Of a stretch of 15,947 nucleotides of DNA, positions 1 to 7,384 are shown in pieces. The DNA is taken from NCBI GenBank assembly GCA_002361235.1, contig DESI01000029.1, positions 1-15,947 on the forward strand, given 5' to 3'. The notes under the pieces were generated by a model. The model was not told the DNA's origin. It made no database searches and was given only the letters and a program-made list of their open reading frames with translations. Numbering within the stretch: position 1 is the first letter of the stretch; each line of letters starts with the position of its first letter. Source of the DNA: Porphyromonadaceae bacterium UBA3318 (GTDB lineage Bacteria > Bacteroidota > Bacteroidia > Bacteroidales > Muribaculaceae). The translations under genes were made by a program, and so were the position numbers.

Positions 1-49
1 TCAAAGTGTTGCGGAATTAAGGTAATTTTACCGCCAAATATTATGAATC

Positions 50-643
50 ATGGAAATGTCGATTCTTTTTCCGTCAGACCGAAATGAGTCACAGGCCGCG
101 GACGCGACCCGTCTGACACCGTTTTCCCTCTATAACTCAGCCACATCGCGCGGACGCGAGGTGTGGTGCGTCGTGGCGTGCGGCGCGGACCGCGCCATAG
201 GCCGTCAGGGCGCGATACCCTGGCGTCTGAGCGAGGACCTGAAGCATTTCAGGCAGGTCACCATGGGACACGCGGTGATAATGGGACGCAAGACGTGGGA
301 GTCGCTGCCTAAGAAGCCGCTGCCGGGACGCCGCAACATCGTGGTGACGCGCAACGCCGGCTACTATGCCCCCGGCGCCGAGACCGCACAGAGCATCGAG
401 GCGGCCGTGGCTATGTGCTCTAACGATGAGCTGCCCATCATCATAGGGGGCGAGCAGGTGTACCGCGAGGCGCTCCCCTACTGCACCAAGGCCATCATCA
501 CCCTGGTGGACGTCAGGACGCCGGACGCCGACGCTTTCTTCCCCGAACTGCCCGGACGACAGTGGCAAATCACCGATGAATCCGAAGAAATGACCTCGGC
601 AAACGGCATCAGATACAAATACGTGACATTCTCGCGCCGATGA
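50..643 (+). CDS. folA: Dihydrofolate reductase
   Basis: It reduces dihydrofolate to tetrahydrofolate with NADPH in the cytoplasm, regenerating the folate that thymidylate synthase oxidises. Seen: the DHFR fold runs from about residue 38 to the end, with VVACGADRAIG, then IPWRLSEDLKHFR carrying the expected acidic catalytic residue (D63), the cofactor-side block VIMGRKTWESLP (76-87), VVTRN, and IIIGGEQVYREAL. The domain is about 160 residues, the usual size. The 37 residues before it have no family counterpart and look disordered. The only upstream ATGs in frame are at 50 and 56. A GTG at 161 would start exactly at the domain edge (VWCVVACG), so the true start is uncertain. The stop overlaps the next gene's ATG by 4 bases, so the two are probably translated together. 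The matching thyA lies about 4 kb away on the other strand, not beside it as is common in Bacteroidales. Confidence 0.95.
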   Translation: MEMSILFPSDRNESQAADATRLTPFSLYNSATSRGREVWCVVACGADRAIGRQGAIPWRLSEDLKHFRQVTMGHAVIMGRKTWESLPKKPLPGRRNIVVTRNAGYYAPGAETAQSIEAAVAMCSNDELPIIIGGEQVYREALPYCTKAIITLVDVRTPDADAFFPELPGRQWQITDESEEMTSANGIRYKYVTFSRR

Positions 644-1902
644 AGGTAGTGATCGTCAACAAGTCGGACAGCACGGGCGGCGCGGCGGTGGTGAGCTACC
701 GTCTGATGGAGGCGCTGTGCGACGCGGGCGTGGATGCACGTATGCTCGTGGCCGAACGGCTGCACGACGACCCGCGCGTGGGAATGGCCGCCCCGGACCT
801 CCGGTTGAAAGCCTCTTTCCTGCGCGAACGCCTCGGCATATTCCTGCGCAACGGCATGAACCGCCACACGCTGTTCAAGATAGACACCGCATCGTGCGGC
901 GTGACGCTGTACCGCCATCCGTGGGTGAAGGAGGCGGACGTGATATGTCTGAACTGGATCAACCAGGGGCTGCTGGGCATAGGCGACATACGGCGTCTGC
1001 TGCAACTCGGCAAGCCTGTGGTATGGACCATGCACGACATGTGGAACATGACGGGCGTATGCCATCATGCCGGCGAGTGTCCTCGCTGGCAACTGAGCTG
1101 CGGCGAATGCCCGCTGCTCGGGTCGCGCAAAGGCACCAAAGACATCTCCGCCGCGACATGGCAACGGAAACATAAACTCTATAATCTGCCCGGCCGGCGC
1201 ATACATTTCGTGGCCGTGAGCCATTGGTTGAAGGATAAGGCCGCCGAATCGGGGCTGTTGGCCGGCCAGGATGTGTCGGTGATTCCGAACGCCTTTCATT
1301 TTGACGATGAACAGCCCGAATTTTTCGATGGATTCAGGGGCGACAAGTGCCGCATACTGTTCGGCGCGGCCCGTCTCGACGATACGGTCAAGGGACTGCC
1401 CGTAATGGTACGCGCCACCGAGATTCTGGCTTCCGAATATCCCGACATAGCCGGAAACTGCGAGCTGGTTACATTCGGCAACGTGAAAAATCCCGATTCC
1501 ATCGCACATTTCGGCATCCGGCACACGCATCGCGGCCTGCTCAGTCCCGACGAGACGCGCCAATTATACGGCACCGGCGACATCGTGGCGTCCACCTCTC
1601 TGTACGAGACGCTTCCGGGCACCTTGGTCGAGGGTCAGGCCTGGGGCTGCGTGCCCGTAGCCACCGACCGTGGCGGCCAGCGCGACATCGTGGACCATGG
1701 ACGCACAGGATATATCGCGCATTTCGACGGCGTGGAGAACACCGCGCGCGACATAGCCCGGGGCATCGCGTACGCTTACGGCGAGCTGCAAAAACATGGC
1801 GCGGCTCTGCGCCACGCCATGTTGTCGTCGGCACGGTCGCGGTTTTCCGCTCAGTCCGTGGCCGCTATGTATCTCGATTTATTCGCCCGTATTCAGGGCT
1901 GA
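640..1902 (+). CDS. GT4-like glycosyltransferase
   Basis: A probable retaining glycosyltransferase of the GT-B fold that would move a sugar from a nucleotide donor to a surface polysaccharide or glycolipid at the inner face of the inner membrane. Seen: an N-terminal Rossmann-like start with a glycine motif (MKVVIVNKSDSTGGAA), a middle block WTMHDMWNMTGVCHHAG followed by a four-cysteine cluster (C141, C147, C154, C157) typical of a Bacteroidetes GT4 subgroup, VAVSHWLKDKA, VIPNAFH, and a C-terminal E-x7-E donor site (E323 and E331 in YETLPGTLVEG). No signal peptide or membrane segment is seen. The 420-residue length suits the family. It overlaps folA by ATGA, which suggests translational coupling, although the two roles are unrelated. 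It converges on gyrB with a 29-base gap. Donor and acceptor cannot be read from the sequence. Confidence 0.88.
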   Translation: MKVVIVNKSDSTGGAAVVSYRLMEALCDAGVDARMLVAERLHDDPRVGMAAPDLRLKASFLRERLGIFLRNGMNRHTLFKIDTASCGVTLYRHPWVKEADVICLNWINQGLLGIGDIRRLLQLGKPVVWTMHDMWNMTGVCHHAGECPRWQLSCGECPLLGSRKGTKDISAATWQRKHKLYNLPGRRIHFVAVSHWLKDKAAESGLLAGQDVSVIPNAFHFDDEQPEFFDGFRGDKCRILFGAARLDDTVKGLPVMVRATEILASEYPDIAGNCELVTFGNVKNPDSIAHFGIRHTHRGLLSPDETRQLYGTGDIVASTSLYETLPGTLVEGQAWGCVPVATDRGGQRDIVDHGRTGYIAHFDGVENTARDIARGIAYAYGELQKHGAALRHAMLSSARSRFSAQSVAAMYLDLFARIQG

Positions 1903-1931
1903 TTTCTCATCTCCCTGCCGCTACCGATAGC

Positions 1932-3935
1932 TTACGCGTCGATGTTGGCGTAAGTGGCGTGAGCCTCGATGAAATCGCGTCGGGGTGCCACTTCCTCGCC
2001 CATCAGCATGGCGAACGTGCGGTCGGCCTCTGCTGCGTTGGTCAGGTTCACCTGCTTCAGCATACGGTTCTCCGGGTCCATGGTCGTCTCCCACAGCTGT
2101 TCGGGGTTCATCTCACCCAGACCTTTGTATCGCTGCAGCACCAGGCGGTTGCGGTCGCCGTTGCACTTGGTGTCGATGTAACGCTGCACCTGCTGGTCGG
2201 TCCAGCAATACTCCGTGGCCTCACCTTTCTTCTTGCCCTTGACGTCGCAACGATACAACGGCGGCGTCGCAATGTACAGGTATCCGTTGTCGATGATGGG
2301 ACGCATGCGGCGGTAGAAGAATGTCATCAGCAGCGTGGCGATATGCGCGCCGTCCACATCGGCATCGGTCATGATGATGATCTTGTGGTAGCGGAGCTTG
2401 GTCATGTTCGGGGCCTTGCTGTCCTCCTCGGTGCCGATGGTCACGCCCAGGGCCTTGTACATATTCACGATTTCCTGCGATTCCAGGATCTTGTGATCCA
2501 TCGCCTTCTCCACGTTCAGAATCTTACCGCGCAGCGGCAGGATGGCCTGATAGTGCGGATTGCGTCCCTGCTTTGCGGAACCGCCTGCGGAATCTCCCTC
2601 CACCAGGAACAGCTCGCAATCTTCGGGTATGCGGCTCTTGCAGGGAGCCAGCTTGCCGGGCAGTCCGGCGCCGCCGAGGCTGGACTTGTTCTGTACGCGC
2701 ATCTTGGCGTTGTAGGCCGCGTGACGCGCCTGCGCAGCCAGCACCACCTTGTCGACGATGGTCTTGGCCTGCTTGGGATGCTCCTCCAGGTAATTGCGCA
2801 GGGCCTCGCTCACGGCGGTCTGCACCACGCCCATCACCTCGTTGTTGCCGAGTTTGGTCTTGGTCTGTCCCTCGAACTGAGGCTCTGCCACCTTGACCGA
2901 CACCACTGCCGTCAGACCGTCGCGGAAGTCCTCTTTCGACAGCTCTATCTTCAGCTTGTCCAGCAGATGGTTGTCGTCGGCATATTTCTTCAGCGTGGTG
3001 GTGAGGCCGCGGCGGAAGCCCGTCAGGTGCGTACCGCCCTCGATGGTGTTGATGTTGTTGACGTACGAGTAGATATTCTCGTTGAAGTCGTTGTTATAGG
3101 TCATGGCCACCTCCACGGGCACGCCGTTGCGCTCCGTCTTGAGGTCGATGATGTCCTCTATCAGCGGCTCCTTGCCCTCGTCCAGATATTGCACGAACTC
3201 GCGCAGACCGTCCTTGGAGTGGAACACCTCGCGCTTGGGGTTGCCTTCCTCGTCCCGCACGCGCTCGTCGGTCAGGGTCAGCGTGATGCCGGCGTTCAGG
3301 AACGCCAGGTCGCGCAGACGGTTGGCCAGTGTCTCGTAGTCGTACACCGTCTCCGAGAATATGGATGCGTCCGGATGGAATATGATGGTCGTACCGGTGC
3401 GGTCGGTGTCGCCGATGACGCACAACTGCGAGGTGGGCTTGCCGAATGCGTATTCCTGCATGTGGATCTTGCCGTCGCGGTGTATCTCGGCGCGGAGATA
3501 GTCGGAGAGCGCGTTGACGCAGCTCACGCCCACACCGTGCAGACCGCCCGACACCTTGTAGGAACCCTTGTCGAACTTACCGCCGGCGTGCAGCACCGTC
3601 AGCACCACCTCCAGGGCCGGCTTGTGCATCTTCTCGTGCATGTCCACGGGGATGCCTCGGCCGTTGTCGTCCACACGGATGGAATTGTTCTCGGTTATGG
3701 TCACCTCGATGTGGGAGGCATAGCCTGCCAGAGCCTCGTCGATGGAGTTGTCCACAACCTCGTACACCAGATGGTGGAGTCCGCGCACCGACGTGTCGCC
3801 GATGTACATGGAGGGGCGCTTACGCACGGCCTCCAGGCCTTCCAGCACCTGGATATTGTCTGCCTGATATTTCTTTCTGACCTCCTGACCTTCGTCCAGG
3901 AACTCTTCTGTCTGTTCGTAGTTATCTTCTGCCAT
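1932..3935 (-). CDS. gyrB: DNA gyrase subunit B
   Basis: The ATPase subunit of DNA gyrase; with GyrA it introduces negative supercoils. Seen in order: the GHKL ATPase with EVVDNSIDE (catalytic E59, Mg-binding N63), DNGRGIP (90-96), GGLHGVG (130-136) and the transducer lysine in QTKTKLG (357-363); then the TOPRIM domain with EGDSAGGSAKQGRNP (E446) and DADVDG (524-529); then QRYKGLGEMNP (601-611) and the GyrB tail. There is no large insert in the TOPRIM domain, so the 667-residue protein is of the compact type rather than the roughly 800-residue proteobacterial type. ParE is the alternative, but the C-terminal block QLWETTMDPENR favours GyrB. The ATG at 3935 sits just downstream of a good Bacteroidetes promoter. 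The gene follows the broken hepT in the same direction but has its own promoter. Confidence 0.98.
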   Translation of the reverse strand: MAEDNYEQTEEFLDEGQEVRKKYQADNIQVLEGLEAVRKRPSMYIGDTSVRGLHHLVYEVVDNSIDEALAGYASHIEVTITENNSIRVDDNGRGIPVDMHEKMHKPALEVVLTVLHAGGKFDKGSYKVSGGLHGVGVSCVNALSDYLRAEIHRDGKIHMQEYAFGKPTSQLCVIGDTDRTGTTIIFHPDASIFSETVYDYETLANRLRDLAFLNAGITLTLTDERVRDEEGNPKREVFHSKDGLREFVQYLDEGKEPLIEDIIDLKTERNGVPVEVAMTYNNDFNENIYSYVNNINTIEGGTHLTGFRRGLTTTLKKYADDNHLLDKLKIELSKEDFRDGLTAVVSVKVAEPQFEGQTKTKLGNNEVMGVVQTAVSEALRNYLEEHPKQAKTIVDKVVLAAQARHAAYNAKMRVQNKSSLGGAGLPGKLAPCKSRIPEDCELFLVEGDSAGGSAKQGRNPHYQAILPLRGKILNVEKAMDHKILESQEIVNMYKALGVTIGTEEDSKAPNMTKLRYHKIIIMTDADVDGAHIATLLMTFFYRRMRPIIDNGYLYIATPPLYRCDVKGKKKGEATEYCWTDQQVQRYIDTKCNGDRNRLVLQRYKGLGEMNPEQLWETTMDPENRMLKQVNLTNAAEADRTFAMLMGEEVAPRRDFIEAHATYANIDA

Positions 3936-3976
3936 TGCTATGTCATTGTGCAGATTGTCATCTGCCTATCACCTTG

Positions 3977-4007
3977 CAAAGTTACAAAATTTCCGGCACA
4001 AAAGCAA
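3977..4007 (-). promoter_or_regulatory. gyrB promoter (Bacteroidetes type)
   Basis: On the minus strand a TTG (4007-4005) is followed after 20 bases by TAACTTTG (3984-3977), an exact match to the Bacteroidetes -7 element TAnnTTTG with the usual spacing to the -33 element. The implied start of transcription leaves a leader of about 35 bases before the gyrB ATG. It lies in the A+T-rich gap between hepT and gyrB. Confidence 0.7.
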
Positions 4008-4041
4008 GGATTCGGCACCGCGCGCAAAGGCCGCTCGATCG

Positions 4042-4373
4042 TTATCCGGATATTTGAATCAAAGTCAATTTCAAACGCGGTATTTCATTTTTTGCGACAT
4101 CAAATATTATGTCGGCATCCAGATTGAAATATCCATGTGAAATATGGTCGCGAAGTCCAATGATTTGTTTCCATTGAGTTTCAGGACTGGCGTCAGACAG
4201 ATATCCCCGGGCAAGACGATCTATCTTTTTTATACCTTCTCCTATCGCCTGGATCATCATGCAGGTTGCGGCCATTTTTCCATTCCTTCCGGAGATGACG
4301 GATATTCATTGGCCGTTGATATTCTTTCATTCCATGACATGATCATGTCGCATGCATGAATCAATTATCTCAT
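4042..4373 (-). pseudogene. hepT: HEPN-domain toxin (HepT/DUF86-like), disrupted
   Basis: This is a remnant of a HEPN ribonuclease or toxin of the HepT/MntA type. Seen: the open part (ATG 4275 to stop 4042, 77 residues) holds the second half of a DUF86 protein with IQAIGEGIKKIDRLARG and the HEPN catalytic R-x4-H motif in LRDHISHGYF. The expected first half is present just upstream in another frame: MIMSWNERISTANEYP and SPEGMEK (4346-4275), which resembles the family block SPEGMEK-x-A-x-C-M. One extra A in the five-A run at 4275-4279 would join the two halves as EGMEK-MAATCMM. Before that, ATG AGA at 4373-4368 is followed at once by an in-frame TAA (4367-4365). Thus there are two lesions, and the repaired protein would be about 111 residues, the family's normal size. 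Loss of function is inferred. Confidence 0.75.
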
Positions 4374-4392
4374 TATATGAAAGATCAGACTT

Positions 4393-4704
4393 TTACGCGA
4401 ATATTCTGATTCCATCCCTATTGATTTCGTCAGCAAGGTAAGGATCAAGCTGAGCATGTTTACGGACTATATCAACCGATCGGCCCAACAGATTTTGCAG
4501 ATATTGTTTCAGAGCGACAATGTTCAATGCCTTGGGTGGCATGTCGACAAATAAATCGACATCGCTGTCATTCAGATCTTCGCCTCTTGCAACTGACCCG
4601 AACAGGGTAAGCGACCTCACTCCATACATCGAGCGGATGTATGGAGATGCCTTGGTCAATAAATCTATATATATTCGTTTTCGGCTCATTGCAATAGAAT
4701 TCAT
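4393..4704 (-). CDS. mntA: MNT-type nucleotidyltransferase antitoxin (MntA-like)
   Basis: A minimal nucleotidyltransferase that in characterised MntA/HepT pairs neutralises the HEPN toxin by adding AMP to it. Seen: the nucleotidyltransferase core GSVARG, then NDSDVDLFVD with the two metal-binding aspartates, then LGRSVDIVRK. The product is 98-103 residues, normal for the family. The start is either ATG 4704 (MNSIAMSR) or ATG 4689 (MSRKRIY). The upstream TTG at 4719 overlaps the promoter -7 box, so it is unlikely. The reading frame is intact, while the partner HEPN gene 20 bases downstream is broken. Its own promoter and an A+T-richer composition than gyrB and thyA suggest that the pair was inserted between them. 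Confidence 0.85.
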   Translation of the reverse strand: MNSIAMSRKRIYIDLLTKASPYIRSMYGVRSLTLFGSVARGEDLNDSDVDLFVDMPPKALNIVALKQYLQNLLGRSVDIVRKHAQLDPYLADEINRDGIRIFA

Positions 4705-4716
4705 AACTTCTAATGC

Positions 4717-4747
4717 CAAAGTTAAGAAAAAAAATGAAATTTACAAA
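4717..4747 (-). promoter_or_regulatory. mntA/hepT promoter (Bacteroidetes type)
   Basis: On the minus strand TTTG (4747-4744) is followed after 19 bases by TAACTTTG (4724-4717), a full match to the Bacteroidetes -33/-7 consensus. The start of transcription should fall near 4710, which rules out the TTG codon at 4719 as the start of mntA. The -7 octamer is identical to the one in front of gyrB. Confidence 0.7.
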
Positions 4748-4794
4748 AACGGCTTAGGGTCTTTTGGAGGGCCTTTTGGACGCGGCCAGGGGGG

Positions 4795-5589
4795 TCACAC
4801 ACTGATTTGCCCCTTGATGGCGGGCCAGGGGTCATAGCCCGACAGGGTGAAATCCTCGTAACGGAAGTCCAGGATGTCGCTCACGCCGGGGTTCAGGGTC
4901 ATCGTGGGCAATGGCCGTGGCGTACGGCTCAGCTGTTCCTTCACCTGGTCCAGATGGTTCAGATAGATGTGCGCGTCGCCCAGGGTGTGTATGAACTCGC
5001 CGGGCAGCAGACCGGCACACTGGGCCATCATCATGGTCAGCAACGCATAGCTGGCTATGTTGAATGGCACGCCAAGGAACGAGTCGGCGCTGCGCTGGTA
5101 CAGCTGGCAGCTCAGTTTGCCGTCGGCCACGTAGAACTGGAAGAAGGCGTGACACGGCGGCAGGTTCATGTTGGGCAGGTCGGCCACGTTCCACGCCGAC
5201 ACGATGATGCGGCGCGAGTCGGGGTTGTGCCTAATGTCGTCCAGAGCCTGGTGTATCTGGTCGATGTGGCCGCCGTCATAGTCGGGCCACGAACGCCACT
5301 GATAGCCGTAGATATGGCCCAGACCGCCGTCGGGGTCGGCCCATTCGTTCCATATACGCACGCCGTGCTCCTGCAGGTATTTCACGTTCGTATCCCCCTG
5401 CAGGAACCACAGCAGCTCGTATATGATGCTCTTGAGGTGCACTTTCTTGGTGGTGAGCAGCGGGAAGCCCTGCTGCAGGTCGAACCGCATCTGGTAGCCG
5501 AACGTCGACAGCGTGCCGGTGCCGGTGCGATCCTCCTTCTTTACGCCCGTCTCCAGGATGTGGCGCAACAGGTCCAGGTATTGTTTCAT
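4795..5589 (-). CDS. thyA: Thymidylate synthase
   Basis: It methylates dUMP to dTMP with methylene-tetrahydrofolate, giving dihydrofolate, which DHFR recycles. Seen: 264 residues, the same length as the E. coli enzyme; RTGTGTLSTFG near the N-terminus with the phosphate-binding arginine R21; W80 and N81 in RIWNEWA; the catalytic cysteine C146 in LPPCHAFFQFYV; the phosphate-binding QRSADSFLGVPFNIASYA; and HIYLNHLDQ. All key residues are present. It starts 22 bases after the stop of the endonuclease I gene with no promoter visible in the gap, so the two are probably cotranscribed. It is followed by the mntA promoter. It is not beside folA, which is at the left end on the other strand. Confidence 0.97.
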   Translation of the reverse strand: MKQYLDLLRHILETGVKKEDRTGTGTLSTFGYQMRFDLQQGFPLLTTKKVHLKSIIYELLWFLQGDTNVKYLQEHGVRIWNEWADPDGGLGHIYGYQWRSWPDYDGGHIDQIHQALDDIRHNPDSRRIIVSAWNVADLPNMNLPPCHAFFQFYVADGKLSCQLYQRSADSFLGVPFNIASYALLTMMMAQCAGLLPGEFIHTLGDAHIYLNHLDQVKEQLSRTPRPLPTMTLNPGVSDILDFRYEDFTLSGYDPWPAIKGQISV

Positions 5590-5611
5590 GATGTTAAGTC
5601 TGTGTATCGGG

Positions 5612-7312
5612 TTATAGAATAATCTTGTGGGGCTTCTGTCCCGGCGCGGTGACGATATAGACTCCGCGGGGAACCGGGATGACGTCGCCGTGGCTTACGG
5701 TGCCGCGAAGGTACACGTTGCCCTGCACGTCGGATATGGTCACGCCCTCCACGTCGTTGCCGTCGCCGGTCAGGAACAGTATTCCCTCGGAGTCGGCGAA
5801 TACGCGGTACGGCACGCCGTATTCAATGGCGTTCACGCCGCTTGCGCCCACATAGATGGTGTTGCTCTCAGGCGACACGATTCCGAGGCGGGTATATGTG
5901 ACTGTATAGGTTTCGGCCACGCCCGGGTCGCGGTCCGACATCAACAGCGAGGTCTCGCCGGTCTCGTACGTCTCCGTCTCCTGGTTGTCGCCGTTGTAGC
6001 GCACGCGTGTCACGGTGTAATAGTCGGCAATGCCGTCGGCCGGGTTCCAGTTGGCCACATAGCTGTTGGCCGTCACGTCGGTTGCCTCCAGCGCGATGAG
6101 TGCGGTGAGTTCAGGCACAGGCAGCGCCTCCCCTTTCAGCGTGATTGCCACGGACCCTTCCAGACCGCCGTCGTACAGCGTCAGTTTGGCCTCATGCCTG
6201 CCTGTTTCCTGAGGCAGATAAGTGATGTCGAGCATATATCCGCCGGCGCCGTTCAGCGTGGACGCCGGAATCTCGCTTACATCCAGGCGGAACAAACTGC
6301 GGTCGGCGCCCACCACGCGCACCGACAGCGGCGAGGTGAAGTTGGACCCCTCGATGCTCAACGCGCGGGTCACGGCGTGGCCCACGGCCGCCTGCCCGAA
6401 GTCCATCTCCGAGCCGTTAACGGGATTGGTCAGCTCCGGGTCGCCCGTGATGGGGGGCGTCGGATCCGTCGATTCCTGGTCGGCTATGATGAACGTCTCG
6501 TTGGTGCGCACTCCCCATATATACTCGGCCAGTTCGGGGAAGTCCACGAAGGGATTGCGGTTGCCCTGGTATTGCTCCACCAGGTTGTTGCGGTCTATCT
6601 CCTTCTGCGACACCTTGTCCTCGCGCGCCCACTGCAGCAGCATGTTCATGGCCCAGTTGGTCAGAGTGGGATAGGATTCCTTGCGGAACATATAGTTTAT
6701 AACCCAGTTTATGTCCGGGTATACGCAGGCCATGTAGAACATGGAGCGGGCGAAGTCGCCCTTATACTCGTCTGCCGGCTCGAACACGCGCGACGAACCG
6801 CCGCCATAGCCGTTTTTCGGGGTTCCTACCTTGCTGACGCCGTTGTCGAATGTCGCGGTCTGGCAGGGGCCGAACGAATAGTTCAGCTTCGCCTGGTTGG
6901 CCGCGCCGTTGCTGGGATACAGGTTCCACAGGTCGGAATATGCGGGCGTGTATTCCACGTCGCCGTTCTGCTTCCACCACGATTTGGGCACGGAGTGCTC
7001 GCGCTGCATCTTGTAGCCCGAAAAGCTCTGAAAGGCATTCTGTCCGGAACGTATCAGGCATAACTCGTCGGAATACATGTCCCACCATCGTTTGCAGCCG
7101 TCCACCAATTCGGGATACACGTCGGTGTACTGCCAGTAACCGGGAAGCTGGCTGTACGTAAGCGTCTGGTGGTTCTGCACGCATTGCTTCACGGCCGACT
7201 TCAGTTCCTCTTTTTTCTTGCCGTCCATCTGATTGTAATAGCCCGGCCTATAGACGGCGTCGAGCGAGAACACCGCGCCGACAAGCAGCGATATGAGTAG
7301 GAATCTTTTCAT
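5612..7312 (-). CDS. Secreted endonuclease I with Ig-like and sorting-like C-terminal domains
   Basis: An exported nuclease of the His-Me finger (endonuclease I/Vvn) family, which cuts DNA and often RNA without base specificity. Seen: a signal peptide (about 1-19); the nuclease domain (about 20-270) with REHSVPKSWW (catalytic H106, E105), DLWNLYPSNGAANQAKLNYSFG (128-148; metal-binding N130 and the following Asn/Gln block), KGDFARSMFYMA, and the family C-terminal signature QGNRNPFVDFPE (249-260). Then come an Ig-like domain (about 290-395, choice-of-anchor D style), a fibronectin III-like domain (about 400-490) and a 70-residue tail ending GVYIVTAPGQKPHKIIL, which resembles a type IX secretion sorting domain. 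The catalytic residues are all there. The gene is preceded by a terminator and followed after 22 bases by thyA. Whether the enzyme is released or surface-bound is not shown. Confidence 0.93.
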   Translation of the reverse strand: MKRFLLISLLVGAVFSLDAVYRPGYYNQMDGKKKEELKSAVKQCVQNHQTLTYSQLPGYWQYTDVYPELVDGCKRWWDMYSDELCLIRSGQNAFQSFSGYKMQREHSVPKSWWKQNGDVEYTPAYSDLWNLYPSNGAANQAKLNYSFGPCQTATFDNGVSKVGTPKNGYGGGSSRVFEPADEYKGDFARSMFYMACVYPDINWVINYMFRKESYPTLTNWAMNMLLQWAREDKVSQKEIDRNNLVEQYQGNRNPFVDFPELAEYIWGVRTNETFIIADQESTDPTPPITGDPELTNPVNGSEMDFGQAAVGHAVTRALSIEGSNFTSPLSVRVVGADRSLFRLDVSEIPASTLNGAGGYMLDITYLPQETGRHEAKLTLYDGGLEGSVAITLKGEALPVPELTALIALEATDVTANSYVANWNPADGIADYYTVTRVRYNGDNQETETYETGETSLLMSDRDPGVAETYTVTYTRLGIVSPESNTIYVGASGVNAIEYGVPYRVFADSEGILFLTGDGNDVEGVTISDVQGNVYLRGTVSHGDVIPVPRGVYIVTAPGQKPHKIIL

Positions 7313-7329
7313 AGTCTTTTATTCTAAAA

Positions 7330-7367
7330 ATGCCGCCGAAGCAATTGTATATACGCTTCGGCGGCAT
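7330..7367 (-). terminator. Rho-independent terminator after the lipoprotein gene
   Basis: A perfect 13-bp inverted repeat (7330-7342 and 7355-7367, arms ATGCCGCCGAAGC / GCTTCGGCGGCAT) encloses a 12-base loop. On the minus strand the hairpin ends in a T5 tract (7330-7326). It has no T run on the plus strand, so it acts on minus-strand transcripts. It sits between the stop of the DUF5689 lipoprotein gene and the endonuclease I ATG, so it should reduce or end readthrough from the receptor-lipoprotein operon into endonuclease I and thyA. Confidence 0.88.
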
Positions 7368-7384
7368 CAGGTTATATCAGTCTA

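Noticed and set aside
478..1563. A 361-residue minus-strand frame opposite folA and the glycosyltransferase.
   Set aside because: It is antisense to two genes with good motifs and spans both, which is typical of GC-rich shadow frames.
1347..4127. A 926-residue open frame on the plus strand across the glycosyltransferase and gyrB.
   Set aside because: It is the shadow of GC-rich genes. The opposite-strand gyrB has every family motif, and the long frame has low-complexity His/Val/Leu composition and no recognisable domain.
4393..4719. mntA starting at the TTG at 4719.
   Set aside because: That codon lies inside the -7 promoter box, so it would not be on the transcript.
4740..4795. A terminator after thyA built on the repeated CTTTTGG blocks.
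   Set aside because: The blocks are direct rather than inverted repeats, and the best stem (GGCC/GGCC) is only four pairs.
5627..7063. A 478-residue plus-strand frame opposite endonuclease I.
   Set aside because: It lies wholly within the antisense of a gene with clear nuclease motifs and has shadow-type composition.
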